This document shows, piece after piece, positions 24,797-33,678 of a stretch of 43,432 nucleotides of DNA; positions within the stretch are counted from its first letter, which is position 1, and each line of letters starts with the position of its first letter. Source of the DNA: an uncultured Collinsella sp. Its GTDB lineage: Bacteria > Actinomycetota > Coriobacteriia > Coriobacteriales > Coriobacteriaceae. Where the stretch lies: positions 1-43,432 of the forward strand of contig CABUUG010000002.1 of the NCBI GenBank assembly GCA_902494605.1, in the 5' to 3' direction. The position numbers and the translations under genes are program-made. The notes beneath the pieces are model-generated. The model was not told the DNA's origin. It ran no database searches and was given only the letters and a program-made list of their open reading frames with translations.

Positions 24797-26173
24797 CTAC
24801 TCCTCCACGGCCTGCGTGCCGGCAGCACGGGCCAAATCATCGATTGCCAGGGTGTCGGCGCTCAGGGCACGATGACGGCCATCAAGCGCGGGATCGCCCG
24901 CCTGCTCTACGGCCAGCGACTTGCCGGTACGCATATACCACGCGGCGCGACGACCCCAGACCAGCGCCTCGAGCAGGCTGTTGGAAGCCAGGCGGTTCTT
25001 GCCGTGAACGCCGTTGCAGGCCGTCTCGCCCGCGGCGTAGAGCTCGGGCATCGAGGTGCGGCCGTCCTTGTCGACCCACACGCCGCCCATAAAGTAGTGC
25101 TGCGTCGGCGTAACGGGAATGGGCTCGTCCAAGATGTCGCGGCCGTCCTCCAGGCAGCGCGCGCGAATGTTGGCAAAGTGCCCGGTCACCACGTCGCGCT
25201 CGACGGGGGCAAAGCTCAGCCACTCGTGCTCGGTGCCGTCCTGCTTCATCTGCTCGCGGATGGCGGCGGCGACAACGTCGCGCGGCCGCAACTCGTCGGT
25301 AAAACGCTCGCCGGCGGCGTTGAGCAAAATCGCGCCCTCGCCGCGGCAGCTCTCGCTGATCAGGAACGTGCGACCCGGCTGCGGCGAGAACAGACCCGTG
25401 GGATGGATCTGCACGTAGTCCAGGTGCTCCATCTTAATGCCATGCTCCTGAGCGATGTAGCAGGCGTCGCCCGTGAGCTGCGGGTAGTTGGTCGAGTGGT
25501 CGTACACGCCGCCAATGCCACCCGTCGCCCACAGCGTGTGGCGGGCATGGATCTTAAACGGCTCGCCGGCATGCGCGCCCGCAGCGGCATTTACCAGCTC
25601 GTCGGCGGGACGAACCGAGTTGTCCTCGTCCACGGAAACGGCGACGACACCGGCACACACCGTGTCGCCGTCACGCTCGCCCGTCAGGATGTCGGTCATG
25701 GCCACGTGCTCCAAAATCTGCACGTTGTCCAGCTTGCGGACAGCCTGAAGCAGCTTAGTCGTGATCTCCTTGCCGGTGATATCGGCATGGAAGGCAATGC
25801 GCGGACGGCTGTGTGCACCCTCGCGGGTAAAGTCGAGGCTGCCGTCGGCCTTGCGCTCAAAGTCCACGCCCATCGCCAGCAGGTCGTTGATGACCGAGCG
25901 GCTCGAGCGGATCATGATGTCGACGCTCTCGCGGCGGTTCTCGTAATGGCCGGCGTGCATGGTGTCCTCAAAGAAGGCATCGTAGTCCGAGCCTTCGGGC
26001 AGCACGCAGATGCCGCCCTGCGCGAGCATCGAATCGCACTCGTCGACAGCGCCCTTGGAGAGCATGATCACGCGCGTGCTCGTCGGCAGATTGAGGGCCG
26101 CGTACAGGCCCGCCACGCCACAGCCGGCAATGACGACGTCGCACTCCATGTCGGGGTATTGTTTGGTTTCCAC
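24797..26173 (-). CDS. nadB: L-aspartate oxidase
   Basis: FAD enzyme of 458 residues that oxidises aspartate to iminoaspartate, the first step of NAD synthesis. The FAD motif is VVIAGCGVAGLYAALNL near the N-terminus, with MLAQGGICV for the active region and the succinate dehydrogenase-like fold throughout (AGETACNGVHGKNRLASNSL). In an anaerobe fumarate is the likely electron acceptor (family knowledge). I chose the GTG at 26173, six bases after AAGGAGAGG. A longer frame from 26218 would run through the palindrome at 26193-26225. Confidence 0.94.
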   Translation of the reverse strand: METKQYPDMECDVVIAGCGVAGLYAALNLPTSTRVIMLSKGAVDECDSMLAQGGICVLPEGSDYDAFFEDTMHAGHYENRRESVDIMIRSSRSVINDLLAMGVDFERKADGSLDFTREGAHSRPRIAFHADITGKEITTKLLQAVRKLDNVQILEHVAMTDILTGERDGDTVCAGVVAVSVDEDNSVRPADELVNAAAGAHAGEPFKIHARHTLWATGGIGGVYDHSTNYPQLTGDACYIAQEHGIKMEHLDYVQIHPTGLFSPQPGRTFLISESCRGEGAILLNAAGERFTDELRPRDVVAAAIREQMKQDGTEHEWLSFAPVERDVVTGHFANIRARCLEDGRDILDEPIPVTPTQHYFMGGVWVDKDGRTSMPELYAAGETACNGVHGKNRLASNSLLEALVWGRRAAWYMRTGKSLAVEQAGDPALDGRHRALSADTLAIDDLARAAGTQAVEE

Positions 26174-26192
26174 AGGAATCCTCTCCTTTGTA

Positions 26193-26225
26193 ATGTGGCA
26201 TAAGGGACTGTCCCTCATGTCACAT
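26193..26225. repeat. Small palindrome with GGGAC core between nadA and nadB
   Basis: 15-bp arms (26193-26207 with 26211-26225), 13 of 15 matching, with a 3-base loop. The tip reads AGGGACTGTCCCT. It lies within the nad operon, in the gap between nadA stop and nadB start, so it could modulate nadB translation or message stability. Confidence 0.7.
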
Positions 26226-26230
26226 CGTTC

Positions 26231-27255
26231 TAGCGCGCCGCGTACTCGAGCATGCGGTCGAGCGTGAGTTTGGCCTGGTCGGCAGCCTCGTCCGACACGC
26301 CGATCTGCACCTCGCCCTCGCCCGTCTCCAGGCAGCGCACGAGTTTTTCGAGCGTGATGAGATCCATGTTGACGCAGGTGGGCTGCACCGCAGGGAAGTA
26401 GAACTTCTTGCCGGTGCCCTGGCAGCGGCGCTCAAGTTCGTAGAGCACGCCGCGAACCGTCACGATGATGAACTCGCTGGCGTCCGACTCCTCGGCGTAC
26501 TTGATGATGCCGGCAGTGGAGCCGATGTAGTCGGCCTCGGCAAGGACATCGGCCTTGCACTCGGGGTGCGCCAGCACGAGTGCGTCGGGGTGCGCTTCCT
26601 GCGCGTCAACGATCTGCTCGACGGTGATGATGTGGTGACGCGGGCAGTAGCCCTTGTTGAGGGTGACGTGCTTTTGCGGCACTTGCTCGGCTACGAAGCG
26701 GCCCAAGTTTTGATCGGGGATGAACAGGACGTGTTGCTGCGGTAGCTCGGACACGATCTTGACGGCGTTGGAGCTGGTGACGCACACGTCGCTCCAGCTC
26801 TTGATCTCGACCGTCGAGTTGACGTAGCAGACCACGGCAAGGTCGTCGCCGTACTCGGCGCGCGCCGCGTCGACCGTCTCGCGCTTGACCATGTGTGCCA
26901 TAGGGCAGTCCGCGCCCGGCTCGGGCAGCAGCACGGTCTTGGTGGGGTTGAGCAGTTTGGCGCTCTCGCCCATAAACTCCACGCCGCACAGCACGATGGT
27001 CTGCTGCGGCAGGCTTTTGGCGAGCTTTGCCAGGTAGAAGCTGTCGCCGACGTAATCGGCCACAGCCTGGACCTCGGGTGCCACGTAATAGTGTGCCAGG
27101 ATCACCGCGTCGCGTTTGGTTTTAAGTTGCTGAATGGCCTCGACGAGCTCTGCGGACACCAATGCCGCGCGCTCCGTTGCCGTCGTTGCCGATGCCAGGC
27201 CGGCCGCAATGTCGCGTGCAAGCTCCGATGCATCCATGTTCGCGCTCTGTGCCAT
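26231..27255 (-). CDS. nadA: Quinolinate synthase
   Basis: A [4Fe-4S] enzyme that condenses iminoaspartate with dihydroxyacetone phosphate to quinolinate. The protein has 341 residues, counting from the ATG at 27255. Cluster and active-site segments include VLCGVEFMGESAKLL, AHPECKADVLAEADYIGSTAGI and PTCVNMDLITLEKL. The ATG has GAGAGGGG five to six bases upstream; an in-frame TTG at 27258 is less likely. First gene of nadA-nadB-nadC-niaR. The stop TAG ends at about 26230-26231. Confidence 0.95.
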
Positions 27256-27290
27256 CAAGGCCCCTCTCTTTTGGCGAATCTTGGGACTTT

Positions 27291-27319
27291 AGTATGACAC
27301 CTAGGTTTACAGCTGACAA
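27291..27319 (-). promoter_or_regulatory. Promoter of the nadA-nadB-nadC-niaR operon
   Basis: On the minus strand: TTGTCA (27314-27319), exactly 17 bases, CATACT (27291-27296). It overlaps the palindrome at 27297-27340. A start near 27284 gives a leader of about 30 bases before nadA. Confidence 0.7.
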
Positions 27320-27340
27320 GACAGCTGTAAACCTAGGTGT
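27297..27340. promoter_or_regulatory. 19-bp-arm palindrome overlapping the nad promoter, probable NiaR operator
   Basis: Perfect arms ACACCTAGGTTTACAGCTG (27297-27315) and complement (27322-27340) with a 6-base loop. The symmetrical site covers the -35 box and the whole spacer of the nad promoter, so binding would block RNA polymerase. The regulator gene is in the same operon. That NiaR is the ligand-binding protein for this site is inferred from position and from the operon content. Confidence 0.75.
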
Positions 27341-27497
27341 AAAGTTGGAATAAAGATTCAATCTTGGGGCGGGTCCATTTTCGAGCTGGCAAGCTGAGGA
27401 TAGTCGAGCTCTCGATAGCGTAGGAGGCATCTTTGGACGGCCGCCGCGCATGGTCGACGGCACGCCCGCCAGGCAATCGCTCGCCGGCGCCAATCCG

Positions 27498-28073
27498 CTA
27501 CAGTGGAGCAGCCGCCGGGGTCAGCTGCTTGATATAGGCCCACATGCGCTGCTTGGCCGCTTTGTCGGTCAGCGCCGCCTCAAAGCCATCGAGCGCGAGC
27601 ACGCGGCGGCCCTGCACATGGGCGATCAGACCGGGCTTGAGCATGGCGGTGTCGAAGTCATCAATCGCCACGAGCATGTCGGCGTAGGTTTCGCGCATGA
27701 CATCGGCCGCGCTGTTATCGAGCAGCAGCACCGCCTCGGGGTCCAAGGCCTCAAGCGCCTCGCGGAACAGGTCGCACGGCAGGGCGTGGCCCACCGCCAC
27801 AGCTCCGTCGCCTGCGCCGGCAACACTCGCCAGCACACAAAAATCTTCGGGCGCGTAACCGATTGCCCCGAGCGCCTTGCGCAATGCGGCACCATCCGCG
27901 CCGGCGGCAAGTTCGCCGCCCGAGCGCTCGGCATCATCCAAATCACCTTTGACCAGCACGATCGGCGAGCACGCGTTGCCCGCGATGCGCACGCCACGGG
28001 CCGCAAGCGATGCAAGCTCCTGCTCGGCCGCCTGGGCGATGGCTTCTTTTTTCTGGCTTTGTGACGTGGGCAT
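27498..28073 (-). CDS. Uracil-DNA glycosylase-like protein, probably catalytically degenerate
   Basis: A protein of 191 residues. The central part follows the plan of family-4-type uracil-DNA glycosylases: a hydrophobic strand then Gly/Asp/Glu-rich segment (IVLVKGDLDDAERSGGELA), a helix ADGAALRKALGAIGY, then VLASV and later the strand DPEAVLLLDNSAA before the C-terminal helix WAYIKQL. The Fe-S cysteines and the usual GEAPG motif are missing, and it has one cysteine in SACSP-like NACSPIV only plus two others, so activity on uracil is doubtful. The ATG at 28073 has GGAG five bases upstream. It is minus strand, upstream of the nad promoter, and probably has its own promoter. The family assignment is by pattern only. 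Confidence 0.5.
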   Translation of the reverse strand: MPTSQSQKKEAIAQAAEQELASLAARGVRIAGNACSPIVLVKGDLDDAERSGGELAAGADGAALRKALGAIGYAPEDFCVLASVAGAGDGAVAVGHALPCDLFREALEALDPEAVLLLDNSAADVMRETYADMLVAIDDFDTAMLKPGLIAHVQGRRVLALDGFEAALTDKAAKQRMWAYIKQLTPAAAPL

Positions 28074-28209
28074 GCGCTCTCCAATCGTTTGCGTGCCCAC
28101 CATTATATAAAAGAGCCGCCCGTGAGTGGTTGCTTTGCGGGTCGTTGGGTATAAGCACGGTCGTACTGAGTTTTACGCGGCCGAGCCGCGTCGCATTATG
28201 GAGGTCACC

Positions 28210-28530
28210 ATGGCTGACATTAAGCAGATTACCCCCGAGAACTTCGATTCCGTCGTTAACGGCAACCTTCCCGTACTGGTTGATTTTTGGGCGCCCTGGT
28301 GCGGGCCCTGCCGATCGCTCTCGCCCATCGTGGACGAGGTAGCCGACGAGTTGGCCGGCAAGCTTGCCGTTGCCAAGTGCAACGTCGATGACAATCAGGA
28401 CCTGGCCATGAAGTTTGGCGTCATGAGCATCCCCACGCTGATTGTCTTTAAGAACGGTGAGGAGGTCGACCGCTCGGTCGGCGCGCTGCCCAAGGCAAGG
28501 CTGCAGGCACTGCTGGAGAAGCACCTGTAA
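28210..28530 (+). CDS. trxA: Thioredoxin
   Basis: A disulfide reductase substrate and general reductant of 106 residues with the active-site motif WCGPC in VDFWAPWCGPCRSLSP (about 27-42) and the conserved cis-proline in SIPTLIVFKNG. The start ATG follows GGAGGT. It is monocistronic, with a terminator downstream. No thioredoxin reductase is present in the window. Confidence 0.96.
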   Translation: MADIKQITPENFDSVVNGNLPVLVDFWAPWCGPCRSLSPIVDEVADELAGKLAVAKCNVDDNQDLAMKFGVMSIPTLIVFKNGEEVDRSVGALPKARLQALLEKHL

Positions 28531-28650
28531 TACGCTGGTTACATTTTGGCGTCCTGCCGCCGTCCATGAGCGCTTTTGCACCGCTCGCCGGACTTCTGGG
28601 TGTACCGCGTGCGACCACGGATAGTATGGTAGATACAAACAGCCCCCAGT

Positions 28651-28690
28651 GAACGGGTGCGGGTCACACAGACTCGCACCCGTTTTCTTA
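28651..28690 (+). terminator. Rho-independent terminator after trxA
   Basis: A 10-bp stem AACGGGTGCG/CGCACCCGTT (28651-28660 with 28674-28683), followed by TTCTTAT. It lies 120 bases past the trxA stop and just before the next operon. Confidence 0.7.
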
Positions 28691-28761
28691 TGCGGTAGCG
28701 CCCCGCGCGGGCGTAGTAGAATCTGAACCACTGGATTGCCCCGAACATAAGGAGATCTCCC

Positions 28762-29010
28762 ATGCATGACGTCGGAATGAACATGAGCCAGCTTGCCATG
28801 AGCGTCAAGCAGGTCGACGACACCATCGAGCTCGCCCACGAGTGGAGCCATCAGCTGCTGCATGCGACCGAGAATTTTGACATGGAGCGCATTGGCGCCA
28901 AGCTCGAAGCTGCCATGGCCGCACTGCACGAGGCGCATGACGCGCTCGAGGGCTACGAGGAAGCCATCGAGGCTGACCACAACTCTGTCGGCTCCGTAAA
29001 GCTGGTGTAG
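28762..29010 (+). CDS. Small helical protein of unknown function, upstream of nikR
   Basis: An 82-residue protein, His- and Glu-rich, predicted mostly helical (two long helices: about 15-45 and 45-72). It starts MHDVGMNMSQ and contains several histidines (H2, EWSHQLLH, EAH, ADHN). No cysteine. It precedes nikR with one base between its stop and the nikR start, so they are cotranscribed and translationally coupled. A role in nickel sensing or delivery is possible from context; I do not recognise the family. Start ATG follows AAGGAGAT. Confidence 0.75.
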   Translation: MHDVGMNMSQLAMSVKQVDDTIELAHEWSHQLLHATENFDMERIGAKLEAAMAALHEAHDALEGYEEAIEADHNSVGSVKLV

Positions 29011-29011
29011 G

Positions 29012-29521
29012 GTGTCCGAACACGAACACGAGCACGGCTGCGGGCACGACCACCGCAACGGCACGGGCGACGAGGCGAGCTGCCGTTGCGGCGGCGGCTC
29101 CGAGCTGGTCCGTTTTTCGGTCACCGCGCCCGATGACCTGCTGCGCCGCTTTGACGAGCAAATCGCACGCCGCGGCGACGTGGCCAACCGCTCCGAGGCA
29201 GTGCGCGATTTGATTCGCGCCTCAATCGCCAAAGAGCAGATGCGCACGCCCGATGAGCACGTTATCGGATCGCTCACCATGATCTACGACCACCATACCG
29301 GCGACCTGACGCGCCGCCTGGACGAAGTGCAGCACGACTACACCGACGAGATCGTATCGACCATGCACGTGCATCTGGATCACCACAACTGTCTGGAGAT
29401 TCTGGCGCTCAAGGGTCGCGGCGAGCGCGTCTACGAACTGGCCGACCGCCTGCTGGGCCTGCGCGGCGTTAAGCACGGCGAGCTCACCTGCGCCGCCACC
29501 AGGCAAAGTCTGGGGCTATAG
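29012..29521 (+). CDS. nikR: Nickel-responsive regulator NikR with His/Cys-rich N-terminal tail
   Basis: A nickel-dependent ribbon-helix-helix repressor of 169 residues. The ribbon-helix-helix part (ELVRFSVTAPDDLLRRFDEQ, about 31-75) and the ACT-like nickel-binding part with MHVHLDHHNCLE (about 111-122) fit NikR. The tail of the first 26 residues contains five His and three Cys (MSEHEHEHGCGHDH, then CRC), which normal NikR lacks. The start codon is GTG at 29012. No other ATG, GTG or TTG exists between it and the conserved domain, so the tail is genuinely part of the protein. Downstream are hypFCDE, its likely targets (inference). Confidence 0.9.
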   Translation: MSEHEHEHGCGHDHRNGTGDEASCRCGGGSELVRFSVTAPDDLLRRFDEQIARRGDVANRSEAVRDLIRASIAKEQMRTPDEHVIGSLTMIYDHHTGDLTRRLDEVQHDYTDEIVSTMHVHLDHHNCLEILALKGRGERVYELADRLLGLRGVKHGELTCAATRQSLGL

Positions 29522-29544
29522 CGGGATTTCCCGCAGCGCACCTG

Positions 29545-29615
29545 CCAAAAAGGGACAGGTTTGTTTTGGCAGGTTTAGAAGTTGTACCTACCAAAATAAA
29601 CCTGTCCCTTTTTGG
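29545..29615. repeat. Palindromic repeat with 30-bp arms and GGGACAGG core
   Basis: Arms at 29545-29574 and 29586-29615, 28 of 30 matching, with an 11-base loop. It sits between the nikR stop and the hypF start. Without a clear T-tract it is more like the mobile palindromes than a terminator, but it may reduce readthrough into hypF. Confidence 0.9.
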
Positions 29616-29638
29616 TCGGTTTTGATGAGGGGTGTCAC

Positions 29639-32092
29639 ATGCGGCATGTGCATATTCATGTGACGGGCATTGTGCAGGGCGTTGGCATGCGGCCATTTGT
29701 GTATCGCGAGGCTATGGCGCATGGCATTTGCGGCTGGGTACTCAATGCGGGCGACGGCGTGCACATCGAGGCGCATGCTTCGGTCGAGGCGCTCGACGGC
29801 TTTGTCGCCGCGCTGTCGGAGCACGCGCCTGCCGCGGCCCGCGTTGAGCATATCGCCGTTGCAGACCTGGAGCCCGACGCTTGGGATGCCGACGATGAGC
29901 AGGTCTTTCGTATCGTAGCGTCGCAGGATCAGACCGTGCACACGACGCTCATCTCCCCCGATATCGCCACCTGTGACGACTGCCTGCGCGAACTGTTCGA
30001 CCCCGCCGCCCGCCGCTATCACTACCCCTTTATCAACTGCACTAACTGCGGCCCACGCTTTACCATCATCCGATCGCTGCCTTATGACCGAGCGGCCACG
30101 TCGATGGATTGTTTTCCCATGTGTCCCAAGTGCGCCGCGGAGTATGCCGACCCACTCGACCGGCGTTTTCACGCACAGCCCGATGCCTGCTTTGATTGCG
30201 GGCCGCATATTACCTGGCGCGAGGCAGAGGGCGACATGGAGCTCGAAGGCTCGGGGGCGACGCCAGCCGTCGGCAGCACGCGCGAAACCAGCGACGCCAT
30301 TATTGACCGCTGTGTCGAGTTGCTGGCCAGCGGCGGTATTGTCGCCATCAAGGGCCTGGGCGGATTCCATCTGGCCTGCAACGCCGCCAACGAGCAGGCA
30401 GTGGTCGAGCTGCGCCGTCGCAAGCGCCGCAGCAACAAGCCGCTTGCCGTTATGGTGCGCAGCCTCGCCGATACTGAACGCCTGTACCATGTCGATGATG
30501 CCGAGCGCGGCTTGCTAACCGGTAGCATCCGCCCCATCGTGCTATTGCGCCGGCGTGCTGTTGGCGAGGGAGATTCCCCCGACGCCCTTACACTCGCGCC
30601 ATCCGTCGCGCACGACCTTCCCGAGCTCGGCGTCATGCTCCCCTACACCCCGCTTCAGCATCTGTTGCTTGCCGCGGCAGAAGCCCGCGGTATGCACGCG
30701 CTCGTCATGACCAGCGGAAACCTGAGCGAAGAACCCATCGAGACCGACGATGACCTTGCCTGGGAACACCTCGTTGCCGCCGGCATCGCCGACGCGCTGC
30801 TCGGCAACGACCGCGCAATTCTGTCGCGCTACGACGACTCTGTGGTACGCGTGGTCGACGGCGCCGTTACGCCCGTTCGCCGCGCTCGCGGATATGCACC
30901 CCAGCCGCTGCCGTTGCCGGTGCTCAACGGTGCTCCGCCCTGCGTGCTCGCCTGCGGGCCACAACAAAAGGCAACGATTGCGCTCACGCGTGAAGGGACG
31001 AACGGCGAGGCAACCTGTTTTGTGTCGCAGCATATCGGCGATGTTGAAAACGGCGGGACCTTCGATGCCTGGAACGCCGCGCGCACGCGCTTGGAAGATC
31101 TCTTTGACTTGGCGCCCGCCGCCTTGGCCTGCGATCTACACCCCAGCTATCTATCGAGCCAGTGGGCGCGCGAGCAGGCGCGAAAATGCAATCTGCCGCT
31201 CGTTGAGGTGCAGCACCATCATGCGCATATCGCGAGCGTAATGGCCGAGGCTATCGTCGCGGACCAGCTTACAACCGACGCGCGCGTCCTTGGCATCGCC
31301 TTTGACGGCACCGGCGCCGGCACCGATGGGACCATTTGGGGCGGCGAGTTTCTTGTTGCAAGCCTTGGCGGCTTTGAGCGCGCCGCGTATTTGCGCACCT
31401 GGGCGCTCCCCGGCGGGGCGGCCTCCGTGCGCGACGCCCGCCGCAACGCCTTTGCCCTGCTCAGCGAGCTCGGCCTGCTTGAACACCCGGGGGCTGAGCG
31501 GCTCTTGGGCGACCTAGACGAGCAAACACGCAGCGTGACGGCAACGATGATCGAACGTGGCATCAACAGCCCGCGCACCAGCAGTATGGGTCGCTTGTTT
31601 GATGTCGCAGCCGCGATCCTGGGCATTTGCGGCCAAGCGACCTACGAGGGTGAACCCGCCATCGAGCTTGAGGCCGCCGCCTGGCGCGCGCTCGGCGGTA
31701 AGACCGTTCGTCTCGACGGCAATCATGCAGGCGTATTCACGTCTGCCGACGACTCCCCCATCTTGGACCCCCAACCGCTCATCGAAGCTCTTCTGAATGG
31801 AATCGAGGCAGGCGCGCCGGCCGACAAGCTCGCCCTCGGGTTTCACATCGCCATTACGCACGCTACGACCCACATCGCAAGCGAGATCTGCGCCCGTGAA
31901 GGCCTCGACACCGTCGCGCTCTCGGGCGGCGTGTTCATGAACCGACTTTTGCTCCAGCTCCTCACCCGTGAGCTCAAAAGCGTGGGTCTCACTGTCTTGG
32001 TTCCCCACTCCGTGCCCGTCAACGACGGCTGCATCGCCTACGGTCAGGCCGCCATCGCTCGCGCTCTCCTCGCGCAGACAGCATCGCGATAG
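29639..32092 (+). CDS. hypF: Carbamoyltransferase HypF
   Basis: Makes the thiocarbamate on HypE that becomes the CN ligands of the NiFe active site. Of 817 residues: acylphosphatase domain (1-90, GVGMRPFVYREA), two zinc motifs (CDDCLRELFDP...CTNCGPRF and CPKCAAEYAD...CFDCGPH, about 110-190), YrdC-like domain (about 200-390), and a Kae1-like domain (about 430-817) with the metal-binding VQHHHAHIASVMAEA and FDGTGAGTDGTIWGGE. The start ATG at 29639 follows GAGGGG. It leads the hypFCDE operon. Confidence 0.96.
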   Translation: MRHVHIHVTGIVQGVGMRPFVYREAMAHGICGWVLNAGDGVHIEAHASVEALDGFVAALSEHAPAAARVEHIAVADLEPDAWDADDEQVFRIVASQDQTVHTTLISPDIATCDDCLRELFDPAARRYHYPFINCTNCGPRFTIIRSLPYDRAATSMDCFPMCPKCAAEYADPLDRRFHAQPDACFDCGPHITWREAEGDMELEGSGATPAVGSTRETSDAIIDRCVELLASGGIVAIKGLGGFHLACNAANEQAVVELRRRKRRSNKPLAVMVRSLADTERLYHVDDAERGLLTGSIRPIVLLRRRAVGEGDSPDALTLAPSVAHDLPELGVMLPYTPLQHLLLAAAEARGMHALVMTSGNLSEEPIETDDDLAWEHLVAAGIADALLGNDRAILSRYDDSVVRVVDGAVTPVRRARGYAPQPLPLPVLNGAPPCVLACGPQQKATIALTREGTNGEATCFVSQHIGDVENGGTFDAWNAARTRLEDLFDLAPAALACDLHPSYLSSQWAREQARKCNLPLVEVQHHHAHIASVMAEAIVADQLTTDARVLGIAFDGTGAGTDGTIWGGEFLVASLGGFERAAYLRTWALPGGAASVRDARRNAFALLSELGLLEHPGAERLLGDLDEQTRSVTATMIERGINSPRTSSMGRLFDVAAAILGICGQATYEGEPAIELEAAAWRALGGKTVRLDGNHAGVFTSADDSPILDPQPLIEALLNGIEAGAPADKLALGFHIAITHATTHIASEICAREGLDTVALSGGVFMNRLLLQLLTRELKSVGLTVLVPHSVPVNDGCIAYGQAAIARALLAQTASR

Positions 32093-32221
32093 GCGTTTTT
32101 CCAGCCTGCGCGCCACCGTCTCACAGGTGTAACGCATTTGCTCGTGACTCCCGCGAGCGCTACCATCAACCGATGGGTAATTAGGCGCCTATCCAGCGCA
32201 AAACGTATAAAGGGGAACATT

Positions 32222-32482
32222 ATGTGCCTTGCCGTTCCCGGTAAAGTGGTCAAACGCGACGACGACCTTAAGGCGACCGTCGACATGATGGGCATCGAGC
32301 GCCCCGTTTCGCTGCGCCTCGTGCCGACGGCACAGGTAGGCGACTATATTCTCGTGCACGCCGGCTTTGGCATTCAGATTGTCGACGAGCAGGAGGCCCA
32401 AGAGACCCTCGAGCTCGTCAATACTATGACCGAGCTGGCCAAAGAGGACCAACTCGCCACCAACCCGGTCGAGGCATACTAG
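32222..32482 (+). CDS. hypC: Hydrogenase assembly chaperone HypC
   Basis: A small chaperone of 86 residues. It begins MCLAVPGKV, where the N-terminal Cys2 contacts the Fe(CN)2CO moiety shared with HypD. The fold is an OB-like beta barrel followed by a C-terminal acidic helix. The start ATG follows AAGGGG. The stop overlaps the hypD GTG by one base. Confidence 0.97.
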   Translation: MCLAVPGKVVKRDDDLKATVDMMGIERPVSLRLVPTAQVGDYILVHAGFGIQIVDEQEAQETLELVNTMTELAKEDQLATNPVEAY

Positions 32483-33597
32483 TGGCGGCGACGCGGCCGG
32501 CTCGCTCCGGTATCGACTTTTCGGTATTTCGCGATTCCAAGCTGGCCCGCGAGCTCATCGAACGCATCCGCGAACTCGTCGGCGACCGCACCATCAACCT
32601 TATGGAAGTCTGCGGTACGCATACCGTGAGCATTGGCCGCTATGGCTTTCGCTCCATTATGCCGACGGGACTCAAACTGCTGAGCGGCCCGGGGTGCCCC
32701 GTTTGCGTCACCGCCAACCGTGACATCGATCACGCAATCGCGCTTTCCAACATGGACGGCGCCATCATCACCACCTTTGGCGACATGATGCGCGTGCCCG
32801 GATCGTCCACCTCGCTTGCCGCGCAAAAGGCGGCGGGGCGCGACATCCGCATCGTTTACTCTCCGCTCGACGCACTCGACATTGCCGAGCAAAATCCCGA
32901 ACGCCCGGTTATCTTTATGGGCGTCGGCTTTGAGACCACAACGCCCACCATTGCCGCCGCCATCCTGGAGGCCGACGCGCGCGGGCTCCAGAACTTCTCG
33001 GTCTACTGTGCTCACAAGACCACGCCGCCGGCTCTGCGCGCGATCTCCAACGACCCCGAGACGACCATCGACGGCTTTATCCTGCCTGGTCACGTCGCTA
33101 CCATCACAGGCCTGGCACCCTTTGGGTTTTTGGTCGATGAGTTCGAGACCCCGGGCGTGGTCACCGGGTTTGAGCCGGTCGATATCTTGCAGGGCATCTG
33201 CATGCTGGTCCAGATGGTTGTCGAAGGCAGGCCGGCGATCGACAACGCCTACCGCCGCGGCGTCAATGCAGACGGCAATCCCGTAGCACGCCAGCTGGTC
33301 GAGCAGGTATTTGAGCCGTGCGACGCCACGTGGCGCGGGCTGGGACCGATTGCCAATTCGGGTCTTTCCATCCGACCCGAATTCGCGCGCTTTGATGCCG
33401 GCGCCCGCTTTGACGTGCCCATTGAACCGACGGTTGAGCCACGCGGATGCCGCTGCGGCGACGTGCTGCGCGGTGCCATCACGCCAAGCGACTGCCCGCT
33501 GTTCGGCCACGCATGTACGCCCGAACACCCCGTCGGCCCCTGCATGGTGAGCTCCGAAGGTAGCTGCGCGGCGTACTACCGCTACCGCGACTATTAG
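32482..33597 (+). CDS. hypD: Hydrogenase maturation protein HypD
   Basis: A [4Fe-4S] protein that assembles Fe(CN)2CO with HypC, 371 residues. Conserved elements: MEVCGTHTVSIGRYG, GPGCPVCVT (active cysteines), and the C-terminal cluster region with CRCGDVLRG, DCPLFGHAC and GPCMVSSEGSCAAYY. Start is GTG at 32482, sharing one base with the hypC stop. Normal length. Confidence 0.97.
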   Translation: MAATRPARSGIDFSVFRDSKLARELIERIRELVGDRTINLMEVCGTHTVSIGRYGFRSIMPTGLKLLSGPGCPVCVTANRDIDHAIALSNMDGAIITTFGDMMRVPGSSTSLAAQKAAGRDIRIVYSPLDALDIAEQNPERPVIFMGVGFETTTPTIAAAILEADARGLQNFSVYCAHKTTPPALRAISNDPETTIDGFILPGHVATITGLAPFGFLVDEFETPGVVTGFEPVDILQGICMLVQMVVEGRPAIDNAYRRGVNADGNPVARQLVEQVFEPCDATWRGLGPIANSGLSIRPEFARFDAGARFDVPIEPTVEPRGCRCGDVLRGAITPSDCPLFGHACTPEHPVGPCMVSSEGSCAAYYRYRDY

Positions 33598-33678
33598 GTT
33601 CCGCCGTTCTAACGAATGGCGGACCGGTCGACGCTGCGCCTCACCCATATAATTCCACCCACGATTGGAGTTTTCGAT

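Noticed and set aside
28600..28650. NikR operator (GTATGA-N16-TCATAC) before the nikR operon
   Set aside because: A GTATGG...GATAC stretch is present near 28622-28636, but spacing and half-sites do not match.
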